DNA of 64,000 bases from Rubrolithibacter danxiaensis. GTDB lineage: Bacteria; Bacteroidota; Bacteroidia; Sphingobacteriales; Sphingobacteriaceae. The notes below the pieces were generated by a model that searched no databases, had not been told where the DNA came from, and saw only the letters and a list, made by a program, of their open reading frames with translations. The DNA is taken from the NCBI RefSeq assembly GCF_047272945.1, contig NZ_JBKOPS010000010.1, positions 62,001 to 126,000 on the forward strand, in the 5' to 3' direction. Positions 17,743 through 25,081 of this stretch are shown in pieces; position 1 is the stretch's first letter; each line of letters begins with the position of its first letter. Made by a program: the position numbers and the translations under genes.

Positions 17743-18776
17743 TGAAAAGTCTGGCTGTTTTACAACATCCTTTATCGTCTCCTGCTGCTCAGCTGGATGT
17801 GCTTTCTTCGGGAGAAAGAAAATCCTTTAAAAGTAGTATGGAAAATGCCGGTTTATATCCCCTTAAGCCTACCGGGATTGAAATTTTTCAGGTAAACGTA
17901 GGCAAGCAATGCAATCAAACCTGTAAGCATTGCCATGTAGATGCAGGACCGGATCGTAAGGAGCGAATGAGCAGAGAAACAATGGAGCAATGCCTGGATA
18001 TAATCAAAAATGCAGGTATTCACACAGTAGATATTACCGGAGGAGCACCCGAAATGCATCCTGACTTTCGCTGGTTCGTTGCAGAATGTGCTGGCTTGGG
18101 CAAAAAAGTAATGGTGCGATGCAATCTTACTATTATACTTGCAAACAAGAAATACCACGATCTGCCCGAATTCTATAAACAACACGATGTGGAAGTAGTC
18201 AGTTCATTGCCCTTTTACAATGCAGACAGAACTGACCGCCAGCGTGGGGCCGGAGTTTTTGAGCAATCTATAAAAGCATTACAGTTACTGAATGCCGTTG
18301 GCTATGGCATAGACGGATCAGGCCTTCTGCTGAACCTTGTTTACAATCCGTCAGGAGCCTTTCTGCCCGGATCGCAGCACGACCTTGAAGTTCAATTTAA
18401 AAAGGCGTTGTTAAAGGATTATGCCGTCAGTTTTAATAACTTATTTACCATCACCAATATTCCCATCAGCCGCTTCCTTGAATTTTTAGTTTCCAGTGGA
18501 AATTATGATGCTTACATGGAGAAGCTAATTAATGCTTTTAATCCACTGGCTGCAGAAGGAGTTATGTGCCGTAATACAATTTCTGTAAGTTGGGACGGAT
18601 ATTTATATGATTGCGATTTCAACCAGATGCTTAACCTCCAAGTAGATCAAGTAAGCTCCCGTCATATAAGTTCATTCAATCTTGATCTCCTTAACAAAAG
18701 ATCCATTGTTCTTAACCAGCACTGCTACGGCTGCACCGCAGGAGCGGGTTCAAGCTGCGGAGGAGCAACTGTATAA
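17742..18776 (+). CDS. arsS: Radical SAM protein ArsS, arsenosugar biosynthesis
   Basis: Radical SAM enzyme proposed to join a methylated arsenical to the 5'-deoxyadenosyl group, the first committed step to arsenosugars. The 4Fe-4S motif CNQTCKHC is at about residues 57-64, followed by DITGGAPEMHP. A C-terminal cysteine-rich domain ends CYGCTAGAGSSCGGATV; some relatives carry selenocysteine in this region, but here the codons are TGC, so this is a cysteine form. I chose ATG 17742 over the GTG one codon earlier; it overlaps the preceding stop. The next gene follows after 3 bp. An arsM methyltransferase, needed for the pathway, is not in the window. Confidence 0.92.
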   Translation: MKSLAVLQHPLSSPAAQLDVLSSGERKSFKSSMENAGLYPLKPTGIEIFQVNVGKQCNQTCKHCHVDAGPDRKERMSRETMEQCLDIIKNAGIHTVDITGGAPEMHPDFRWFVAECAGLGKKVMVRCNLTIILANKKYHDLPEFYKQHDVEVVSSLPFYNADRTDRQRGAGVFEQSIKALQLLNAVGYGIDGSGLLLNLVYNPSGAFLPGSQHDLEVQFKKALLKDYAVSFNNLFTITNIPISRFLEFLVSSGNYDAYMEKLINAFNPLAAEGVMCRNTISVSWDGYLYDCDFNQMLNLQVDQVSSRHISSFNLDLLNKRSIVLNQHCYGCTAGAGSSCGGATV

Positions 18777-18779
18777 CAA

Positions 18780-19766
18780 ATGAACTCAGGCAATGCGTTA
18801 CTGATCTTTGTAAAAAACTCCATTTATGGGAAAGTAAAAACACGGCTGGCTGCAACAGCTGGTAACGACCTTGCATTGGATGTATATAAAAAATTAGTCT
18901 CACACACCTTTGAAATAACAACCAGTATCCAGTGCAATAAAATAATTTTCTATTCTGATTTTATTCCAGCTGCCGAAAAACGGCCATCGGGATTTGATTT
19001 TCAGATTCAGAAGGGAACAGACCTAGGGGAGCGAATGCTAAATGCAATGCATTACGCGTTTGCGAGAAGCTATACTAACGTATTGATTATCGGCAGCGAT
19101 TGCCTCGAACTGGAAACTTCCATCATAATTCACGCTTATAAATTGCTGGAGAACAATGAAGCAGTAATTGGACCTGCCACAGATGGAGGATATTATTTAA
19201 TCGGATTAAAAAAACCATTTGAAAAGCTCTTTAAAAACAAAAACTGGAGCACTCAATATGTTTTTAATGAAACGGTACAGGAATGTATTAATAATGATAT
19301 AACTTATACAACGCTTCAAACACTTTCTGATATTGATACCGAAAAAGATCTATTAGCAACTTTACAACATTCACCCCATAACATGAACGTCAAGAATCTC
19401 ACTCTGATTTTTGTTTATAATGCCGACAGCGACCTTTTCAGCTCGGTTACAGATTTTGTTCATAAACTGATAAGCCCTTCAACTTATGACTGCAATCTCT
19501 GCGCTCTTACTTACCATAATTTTGGAATTAAGAAAGAATGGAAAGAATTTATTGAAAGCACCGGAGCTCGCTTTCGCTTTCTGCATAAAGACGAGTTTGA
19601 AGAAATGTATGAAGTACCTGCTGATCTTCCCGCTGTTTTTTATCTCTCTAAAGAATTACCCAAACAGCTTATAAGCGCTTCAGAAATAAATAGCTGCAAA
19701 AGCTTAGACCAACTTAAGTCGCTTGTTTCCGCACGGATAAGAATTCTTGAATTTACAGATGTATGA
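18780..19766 (+). CDS. TIGR04282-type arsenosugar glycosyltransferase fused to a C-terminal CNLCALT domain
   Basis: The 328-residue protein has two parts. Residues 1 to about 195 are a DUF2064/TIGR04282 GT-A-like transferase (NALLIFVKNSIYGKVKTRLA, the metal-site-like IIGSDCLEL, and GPATDGGYYLIGL). From residue 202 (an internal Met at 19383) a second domain of about 127 residues begins: LTLIFVYNADSDLFSSVTDF, then YDCNLCALTYHNFGIKKEW with a CXXC pair, then DLPAVFYLS. I know this second domain as a small stand-alone protein of unknown role in Bacteroidota, not as part of this transferase family. No frameshift is needed to read through the junction. The next gene overlaps by 4 bp (ATGA). Confidence 0.88.
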   Translation: MNSGNALLIFVKNSIYGKVKTRLAATAGNDLALDVYKKLVSHTFEITTSIQCNKIIFYSDFIPAAEKRPSGFDFQIQKGTDLGERMLNAMHYAFARSYTNVLIIGSDCLELETSIIIHAYKLLENNEAVIGPATDGGYYLIGLKKPFEKLFKNKNWSTQYVFNETVQECINNDITYTTLQTLSDIDTEKDLLATLQHSPHNMNVKNLTLIFVYNADSDLFSSVTDFVHKLISPSTYDCNLCALTYHNFGIKKEWKEFIESTGARFRFLHKDEFEEMYEVPADLPAVFYLSKELPKQLISASEINSCKSLDQLKSLVSARIRILEFTDV

Positions 19767-20461
19767 TCAGCGTTATTATTCCCGCATTTAATGAAGAAGC
19801 TGAAATCAAAAGTACCATCCGCCGGATATTTGGAGCAGCGGATCGTTCGCTAATTCGGGAAATCATTGTTGTTGACGGAGGAAGTACCGACAATACCGTA
19901 AATGAAGCAGAACAGGCAGGAGCAAAAGTAATTGCAAGTCCTGAAAAAGGGAGAGCCCCTCAACTGAATGCAGGAGCAAAAGCTGCAGTAAGCGATATCC
20001 TTTACTTTTTGCATGCGGATTCTATCCCTCCCCAAAACTTCACTCAAGATATTATTTTCGCTGTACATAAAGGATTTGAAAGTGGCTGTTATCGTTTGGC
20101 TTTTGATTACGATCATTGGTTTTTAAAAGCAAATTGCTGGTTTACACGTTTCAATATTAATGCGGTAAGATTTGGCGACCAAAGCCTTTTTGTAAGCAAG
20201 CGTGTTTTTGAAAAAGCCGGAGGATTTGATGAAAGCCTGATCGTAATGGAAGATCAGGAAATTATTTCCCGTATCCGGCAATACAGCAAGTTTATAGTAA
20301 TGAAGAAACAGGTAATAACTTCTGCACGCAAATATCTGGATAATGGCTTTTTCAAAATGCAGGCAATTTTTACTTTAATTTATTTAATGTATAAATTAGG
20401 ATACAGCCAGCAAAGCCTGTTAAAGACATACCGGCATCTTATTCATCAGAATAAACTTTAA
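19763..20461 (+). CDS. TIGR04283-type arsenosugar glycosyltransferase (GT2)
   Basis: A 232-residue family 2 glycosyltransferase. MISVIIPAFNEEAEIKSTI and VVDGGSTDNT form the nucleotide-sugar site, FLHADSIPP carries the DXD-like metal motif, and RFGDQSLFVSKRVFEKAGGF is the acceptor-side signature of the TIGR04283 group that accompanies ArsS. It overlaps the preceding gene by 4 bp and is followed 2 bp later by the FMN reductase, so translation is coupled. It presumably adds the aglycone or a hexose to the arsenoribose; the exact step is not established. Confidence 0.9.
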   Translation: MISVIIPAFNEEAEIKSTIRRIFGAADRSLIREIIVVDGGSTDNTVNEAEQAGAKVIASPEKGRAPQLNAGAKAAVSDILYFLHADSIPPQNFTQDIIFAVHKGFESGCYRLAFDYDHWFLKANCWFTRFNINAVRFGDQSLFVSKRVFEKAGGFDESLIVMEDQEIISRIRQYSKFIVMKKQVITSARKYLDNGFFKMQAIFTLIYLMYKLGYSQQSLLKTYRHLIHQNKL

Positions 20462-20463
20462 CT

Positions 20464-21531
20464 ATGAAACCAAATGATGAAAACGCGAAATTACCTCCGG
20501 AAGAACGTCCGTTTCGTATCCTGATAATTTCCGGCTCACAGCGGCGTCAATACAATTGCCCCGGTGTAGATTCAAAATCAAGAATGCTGCTGTTGAGGAT
20601 GGCTGCTAATTTGCCTCAGGAATGGGAAATCGATTATGAAGACCTGGGTAATGTTTTTGGAAGGCCGAAGATTCAAAGTTGTAATGCCTGTGTCTCTACT
20701 TCAATGGCCTTATGCGTATGGCCTTGCAACTGTTATAAAAAAAATGACAAAAACGAACCGGATCTGATGTGGGATTTTGATTTATATGCACGGTTAGACA
20801 TGGCAGATGCATGGGCAATTATTGGCCCTATCAACTGGTACGGACCAACAAGCAATTTAAAATTGTTGTTTGACAGGCTGGTGTGCATGAATGGCGGAAA
20901 TCCTGATGAAAAATCAATAGATCATAAAAATCCGGAAAAGGCAATGCAGCTTGAACATACTGAAGAGTGGAAGAAAATGAGCCTAAATCATCTGGAAGGA
21001 AGAACAGCGGGGTTCTTCTGTTACGGAGACCTTGGAGGAGATGAACTTGATAAAACCGGAAGGCCCAAAATTTTGTCGCATAAAGCATACTTTGATCCCG
21101 AAAAGGAGCCGTATGAAAACGAACGTTTAGCTTACCAGTCGCTGGTATGGCAGTGTCGCTACGGAGGGATTGAAGTCCCGGATCATTTATGGAAGTATGC
21201 TTTAACGGGAAAAGATAAAAAATACAGCGACAATCAGGCAGAAGACTTGTTGCAGGACGAAAACTTTCTTAAAGAATTTGATTCCTGGACAATTGATTTT
21301 GCCGCTTTCATCCGTTCTAAAGGAAAAGTACAACCGGGAAAATACAGAGCATTCGGCTATCAGCCTCCCGGCCATTTCTGGAAAGAACTAAAATTGGGCT
21401 GGCGTTATTTCAGGTTGATGACAGGTATACCGCCAAAAAATTCTTCGCCTTATAAGCAGCAGAAATTCAACCTTAATGATGATATTACCTTAAAACCCAA
21501 AGAAGGCGAAGGAAAAAAACTAAGAGAATAA
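20464..21531 (+). CDS. NADPH-dependent FMN reductase/flavodoxin-fold protein
   Basis: A 355-residue flavodoxin-like protein, longer than the usual 180-200 residues of this fold. The flavin phosphate loop is ILIISGSQRRQYNCPG near residue 20, and WAIIGPINWYGPTSNLKLLFDRL is the flavin-contact segment at about 118-140. Between them lies a cysteine-rich loop (SCNACVSTSMALCVWPCNCY), reminiscent of iron-sulfur flavoproteins, and about 190 extra residues follow the core. It sits 2 bp after the second transferase and 5 bp before the hydroxylase gene. A role in reducing arsenic or feeding electrons to the hydroxylase is inferred from position only. Confidence 0.82.
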   Translation: MKPNDENAKLPPEERPFRILIISGSQRRQYNCPGVDSKSRMLLLRMAANLPQEWEIDYEDLGNVFGRPKIQSCNACVSTSMALCVWPCNCYKKNDKNEPDLMWDFDLYARLDMADAWAIIGPINWYGPTSNLKLLFDRLVCMNGGNPDEKSIDHKNPEKAMQLEHTEEWKKMSLNHLEGRTAGFFCYGDLGGDELDKTGRPKILSHKAYFDPEKEPYENERLAYQSLVWQCRYGGIEVPDHLWKYALTGKDKKYSDNQAEDLLQDENFLKEFDSWTIDFAAFIRSKGKVQPGKYRAFGYQPPGHFWKELKLGWRYFRLMTGIPPKNSSPYKQQKFNLNDDITLKPKEGEGKKLRE

Positions 21532-21536
21532 TAAAA

Positions 21537-22379
21537 ATGAATTTTTCACACCCTCTGCTTGACGATGTTGGCTCTCCGATTCTGATCACCTTATTTATTT
21601 TCCTTTTTATCCTGGAAAGTAAATATGAATTACGAAAAAGAATACAATCTCGCTGGAAAAGAATAAGAATTAATGTAGCAATTGCCTTCATTTCCTTCCT
21701 GTTCCTGCGGCTGCTTTTTATACCGGTAGTGGTATGGATTGCCAGTAAAAACCAGGATTGGAAAATTGGATTGAATCATTTACTTGAACTTCCGGTATGG
21801 GTAGAATTTGCAATTGGATTTCTCCTGTTGGATTATACAAATTACGTATGGCATGTTATAAATCATAAAATCCCTTTTTTATGGCGCTTTCATCAAGTTC
21901 ACCATTCAGATCTGGACCTGGATTTAACAACCGCCACCCGGTTCCATTTTGGTGAACTGATAACTTCGGTTGTATTCAGAGGGGCAGCTACCTTACTTAT
22001 CGGGGCAACGCCCGAATTAGTACTTGTTTATGAAATAATATTTGAAGCGGCAACAAATTTCCACCACAGCAACTGGAAGCTGCCCCTTAAAACAGAAAAG
22101 GCTTTAAATCTTTTTATTGTTACTCCCCGAATGCATGGAATTCATCACTCCATTGTTAAAAAAGAAACAGACAGTAATTTTTCAGTTATTTTCTCCTTTT
22201 GGGATCGCATTTCAAATTCCTTAAAACTTAACATTCCCCAGGAAGAGTTGATAATAGGAGTACCTTATTTCCGCGACCCGAATGAGCTTAACGTTACTAA
22301 ACTGATTACCATGCCATTAAAAAAAACGCCTGCATGGCAATTGCCTCATGGTGAAACTCCGGAAAGACATAATCAGTGA
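21537..22379 (+). CDS. Sterol desaturase/fatty acid hydroxylase family membrane protein
   Basis: A 280-residue integral membrane di-iron oxygenase-type protein. Hydrophobic segments flank histidine clusters typical of the superfamily: HVINH, HQVHH, NFHHSNW and MHGIHHSIV. It closes the arsenosugar-type operon, 5 bp after the FMN reductase gene. Substrates of the superfamily are lipids, carotenoids or sterols, so a lipid step is the natural reading. It is too long and too different for a typical CrtZ carotenoid hydroxylase, although a carotenoid cluster and a cytochrome b5 gene lie 4-8 kb away. Confidence 0.85.
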   Translation: MNFSHPLLDDVGSPILITLFIFLFILESKYELRKRIQSRWKRIRINVAIAFISFLFLRLLFIPVVVWIASKNQDWKIGLNHLLELPVWVEFAIGFLLLDYTNYVWHVINHKIPFLWRFHQVHHSDLDLDLTTATRFHFGELITSVVFRGAATLLIGATPELVLVYEIIFEAATNFHHSNWKLPLKTEKALNLFIVTPRMHGIHHSIVKKETDSNFSVIFSFWDRISNSLKLNIPQEELIIGVPYFRDPNELNVTKLITMPLKKTPAWQLPHGETPERHNQ

Positions 22380-22526
22380 AAACAAAATTCGCACGTGAGA
22401 AATATTTACAGTTTTATTTCACATCCGTGTATTTTGCTTTACAAAATGTAATTAGCAGAAACATAAGGGCTTCCTGGCAGTTTCCTTCTTAATTCAATAT
22501 AATACACGGACAAAGTTTAAGTCGTC

Positions 22527-22721
22527 ATGGCAACGGAATTAATAAGAATAAGTACACCAGAGGGGCCGGTAACTTTAAATAAATCGCAGATTACAGCAAT
22601 AGAACCAATTGAAGAAGGAACTAAAATTCAATTAGAATCACCGCACTATTCATCAAAATTACAATCGTTTATTTCTAACGAATCTTACGATAACGTTGTC
22701 ATGTTATATTTCTCTGTCTGA
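22527..22721 (+). CDS. Small hypothetical protein
   Basis: A 64-residue protein that I do not recognise. It has no signal peptide or membrane segment; the sequence alternates short polar and hydrophobic stretches (ELIRISTPEGPVTLNKSQIT, IEPIEEGTKIQLESP) as in a small beta-barrel or PilZ/LytTR-like fold, but that is a guess. It begins with ATG, has its own 147-bp upstream gap, and is followed by a hairpin before the receiver gene. Confidence 0.6.
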   Translation: MATELIRISTPEGPVTLNKSQITAIEPIEEGTKIQLESPHYSSKLQSFISNESYDNVVMLYFSV

Positions 22722-22783
22722 TTCCTTCTCTATCAAATTTTTACAAAAGGATTTCATTCTTCTTCCTATTATTTTCTTATTTT

Positions 22784-22817
22784 GGTAATCGCTTATTTAT
22801 TGTAAGCGTTAATTACC
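22784..22817 (+). terminator. Hairpin between small ORF and receiver gene
   Basis: GGTAATCGCTTA pairs with TAAGCG-tta-ATTACC (a 3-nt bulge), followed by TATTTTTCACTTTTCC. It probably ends the small-protein transcript, about 62 bp after its stop. Confidence 0.5.
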
Positions 22818-22838
22818 TATTTTTCACTTTTCCGCACG

Positions 22839-23222
22839 ATGTTAAGACGAATTTTAATATTAGATGATGACCTGGATGTACTGGATATGTTAAATGAAGT
22901 TTTAACATATTACGGTTATACAGCTAATATCATTTCCCGCAGCGACGCTATTTTAGAAATAATTGAAGAATATAAGCCAGATCTGCTTCTTTTGGATTTC
23001 AGGCTATTTGGAAAAAATGGAGGAGAGATCTGTAATATGATTAAAAAAAATCCTGAAACCCAGGATTTACCTGTTATTATTATTTCTGCTTACTCTCATT
23101 TAGAAAGCGTAAAAGAAGTTTACTGCTGCGATGATATATTACAAAAACCTTTCGACCTGACTTCGCTGATGGAAAAAGTAGAAAAACACATCAAACCTTT
23201 GAAAAAGGATGTTATAGAGTAA
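22839..23222 (+). CDS. Stand-alone response regulator receiver protein
   Basis: A 127-residue CheY-like receiver without an output domain. The acidic pocket is DDD at about 9-11, the phospho-acceptor is Asp53 (LLLLDFRLFGKNGG), and the switch residues Ser83 (IIISAY) and Lys103 (LQKPFD) are present, so it should be phosphorylatable. Its stop lies 2 bp from the stop of the convergent PAS protein gene, with no terminator between. Its partner kinase is not identified; the PAS protein next door lacks a kinase domain. Confidence 0.9.
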   Translation: MLRRILILDDDLDVLDMLNEVLTYYGYTANIISRSDAILEIIEEYKPDLLLLDFRLFGKNGGEICNMIKKNPETQDLPVIIISAYSHLESVKEVYCCDDILQKPFDLTSLMEKVEKHIKPLKKDVIE

Positions 23223-23224
23223 AA

Positions 23225-24436
23225 TTAACTGCCGTTATTTTTACCAACAGACTTTGGGGTGTTCCTTTTAAACTCCTGGTTTTGTTTATACAGATCTTTT
23301 GTAAGCAGCAGCAACTCAATTTCGTTCTTTTTCTTCTCTGTTATATCAATTAATATGGCTATATAACAAGCAATCTCACCTTTTTCATTTCTCACCGCCG
23401 ATACTTCTGCTAAAAACCATATCTCCTGCCCGTTCTTTTTATATTCTAAAATTTCAATTGGTTCAGGTTTGTTGTTTTCAAGGTAGGCTGTTATGTGTGT
23501 ATCCTCACTGTCAGAAAATTTTCTTCCGGTTAATAAGTGGCCGAGTTTACCACCTTTCATCTCATCTGGCGAGTATCCAGTTAAATTACAATAGCTTTGA
23601 TTCACAAATTCAATGATGCCTTCCGCATCCGCCATTATTACCCCATTTGTAGTTTTACTGGCTACCAGGCTCAACTTCTTCAGTTCAAGATGGTACAGGT
23701 ATTTTGCTGTAACATCTTTAGCAGTACATTGAATCTCTTTAATGCCCTCTTCAATAATTATTGGAATAAATGTAAGGCAAACATAAACCTCCCTTTTGTC
23801 TTTAGTTAATAATTTAACTTCCGTACTGTTTGCCAGTCCGTTTACAGCCTGCTCAAAACCTGCTTTACAATCTTCCCTAAAAGTCGGGTGAATTAATTCC
23901 ATCAGTGAATGCTGTCGTATCTCCTTATCATGAAAACCAGTTATCTTAAAAAAATTATGATTGCTCTTTTTCAGAACAGCATTGGGAGTTAAGACAAATA
24001 ACGCATCAGGATGATTCAGAAACAAGGAATAATAATAGGAATGATTTATCCGCCGTTGGTTATTAGCTTCAATAAGGTCGGTTATATCTCTCGAATTTAT
24101 TACAATACCATTAACTCTGGGATCATCCAACATATTTGAAACCAAAGCTTCTATCCACTTATAAGTACCGTTCTTACCTCTCATCCGTAGTAAAGGAGCG
24201 TGCAACAACTTCTGGTAATTACTTTGATTTAATGTAAAAATTGCGCTGCCAACATCATCCGGATGTATATAATCAAAAGCACTGGTCCCGATCAGCTCAT
24301 CAGGAGTATATCCGAGCATTGCAAAAACTGAGTTTCCAACATATACATATCTACCGGAAGTATCTAAGACAGCATGAAGATCAGTGCTATTTTCAACTAT
24401 TGCTTCGTAAAATGTATTGTAGGTGATATGCTGCAT
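23225..24436 (-). CDS. Triple-PAS protein without a kinase domain
   Basis: A 403-residue cytoplasmic sensor made of three PAS domains with PAC tails: about 10-120 (AVLDTSGRYVYVGNSVFAML, ending VINSRDITDL), about 130-245 (FVLTPNAVLKKSNHNFFKIT, ending TAKDVTAKY) and about 255-370 (GVIMADAEGIIEFVNQSYCN, ending ILIDITEKKK). After that a short coiled-coil-like tail (LLLLTKDLYKQNQEF) stops abruptly with NTPKSVGKNNGS. In related histidine kinases a dimerisation domain with the phospho-His would follow at this point, so this looks truncated by the convergent receiver gene. It may act by protein contact or be a remnant. Confidence 0.87.
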   Translation of the reverse strand: MQHITYNTFYEAIVENSTDLHAVLDTSGRYVYVGNSVFAMLGYTPDELIGTSAFDYIHPDDVGSAIFTLNQSNYQKLLHAPLLRMRGKNGTYKWIEALVSNMLDDPRVNGIVINSRDITDLIEANNQRRINHSYYYSLFLNHPDALFVLTPNAVLKKSNHNFFKITGFHDKEIRQHSLMELIHPTFREDCKAGFEQAVNGLANSTEVKLLTKDKREVYVCLTFIPIIIEEGIKEIQCTAKDVTAKYLYHLELKKLSLVASKTTNGVIMADAEGIIEFVNQSYCNLTGYSPDEMKGGKLGHLLTGRKFSDSEDTHITAYLENNKPEPIEILEYKKNGQEIWFLAEVSAVRNEKGEIACYIAILIDITEKKKNEIELLLLTKDLYKQNQEFKRNTPKSVGKNNGS

Positions 24437-24583
24437 AACTAAATCTTATTGAACCTCTATATCAAGTGCAAAGTACTTATACTCATTTTATCGAAATAAG
24501 TTATGCTAAAAGTTAAAATAGTATTTATTGTACTGTGGAAACTTTAGAAAAGGGAATTGAAAATTGAGTAGATCAATCAAAAT

Positions 24584-24611
24584 AAAAAAACCTCCAGCTT
24601 ACAGCTGAAGG
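24584..24611 (-). terminator. Terminator copy after the GIY-YIG gene
   Basis: On the minus strand CCTTCAGCT-GTA-AGCTGGAGG (9 pairs, one G-U) is followed by TTTTTTT. It is a diverged copy of the terminator behind the intact tRNA-Asn gene at 24954-24981. Confidence 0.85.
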
Positions 24612-24616
24612 CTCGG

Positions 24617-24660
24617 CTCCTGAAGCTGGGCTCGTCCCGATAATTATCGGGACAGCGACC
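24617..24660 (-). pseudogene. tRNA-Asn 3' fragment carrying a 20-bp palindrome
   Basis: Acceptor 3' arm and half T-arm of tRNA-Asn, identical to the intact gene except that the five bases GGTTC of the T-loop are replaced by the perfect palindrome GTCCCGATAATTATCGGGAC (24634-24653). The fragment starts directly after the GIY-YIG stop codon. Confidence 0.85.
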
Positions 24661-24948
24661 TTAACTATACATTTTCTTCAATCGAACACTTATTTCAGGA
24701 TATATTTTCAAATCATTTAGGTATTTCCTTGATTTCATCTTTTTAATATGCCGCTCTATTGCCAAAGCCTGTTTTCTGCAACTGCATTCAATTACATAGT
24801 TCAAAATCCAGGGAATGCCATACTTTGTAGATGAGTTAGAAAAGAAACCGTTGTTATGCTGTTCTATACGCTCGGACAGATTTTCGGTTTGCCCTATATA
24901 GTATTTATTAGCTGAGGATGAATAAAGTATGTAAACCCAATAAGTCAT
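24661..24948 (-). CDS. Small GIY-YIG nuclease family protein
   Basis: A 95-residue single-domain GIY-YIG endonuclease-type protein. The core is YWVYILYSSSANKYYIGQT, with the catalytic Arg in NLSERIEQH and the Glu in LAIERHIKKMKS. No DNA-binding domain is attached. It starts only a few bases after the T-tract of the tRNA-Asn terminator and ends exactly where a duplicated tRNA-Asn 3' end begins, so expression would depend on read-through from the tRNA genes unless the T-tract hides a promoter. Stand-alone members of this family are common in Bacteroidota with unknown role; homing-like behaviour here is inference. Confidence 0.9.
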   Translation of the reverse strand: MTYWVYILYSSSANKYYIGQTENLSERIEQHNNGFFSNSSTKYGIPWILNYVIECSCRKQALAIERHIKKMKSRKYLNDLKIYPEISVRLKKMYS

Positions 24949-24953
24949 TAAAT

Positions 24954-24981
24954 AAAAAACCCTCAGCTACATAGCTGAAGG
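24954..24981 (-). terminator. Terminator of the tRNA-Asn pair
   Basis: On the minus strand CCTTCAGCTA-TG-TAGCTGAGGG forms a 10-bp stem (one wobble) followed by TTTTTTATTT, 5 bp after the tRNA-Asn 3' end. The GIY-YIG start codon lies directly behind the T-tract. Confidence 0.88.
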
Positions 24982-24986
24982 CTCGG

Positions 24987-25060
24987 CTCCTGAAGCTGGG
25001 CTCGAACCAGCGACCCTCTGATTAACAGTCAGATGCTCTAACCAGCTGAGCTATTCAGGA
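24987..25060 (-). tRNA. tRNA-Asn (GTT), copy 1
   Basis: A 74-nt cloverleaf with acceptor TCCTGAA / TTCAGGA, discriminator G, anticodon loop CTGTTAA (anticodon GTT) and T-arm GCTGG-TTCGAGC-CCAGC. CCA is not encoded. It lies 21 bp downstream of copy 2 and is probably cotranscribed with it. Confidence 0.97.
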
Positions 25061-25081
25061 TTCTGGTTATATTTTTATTTG

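Larger units (their letters stand above)
24603..24972 (-). mobile_element. Putative 370-bp GIY-YIG unit flanked by 32-bp direct repeats
   Basis: The same 32 bp occur at 24603-24634 and 24973-25004. They contain the tRNA-Asn 3' end with the flanking terminator arm. Between them are the other terminator arm and T-tract, the GIY-YIG ORF and a partial T-arm. The arrangement resembles an insertion that duplicates a tRNA 3' end, with the nuclease as the only gene. Mobility is inferred; no integrase is present. Confidence 0.45.

Noticed and set aside
17742..18776. Possible selenoprotein ArsS with an in-frame TGA
   Set aside because: All positions of the C-terminal CYGCTAGAGSSC motif are TGC codons and no internal TGA occurs.
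21537..22379. CrtZ-type carotenoid hydroxylase
   Set aside because: At 280 residues it is much longer than CrtZ, and it is locked into the arsenosugar operon, not the carotenoid cluster.
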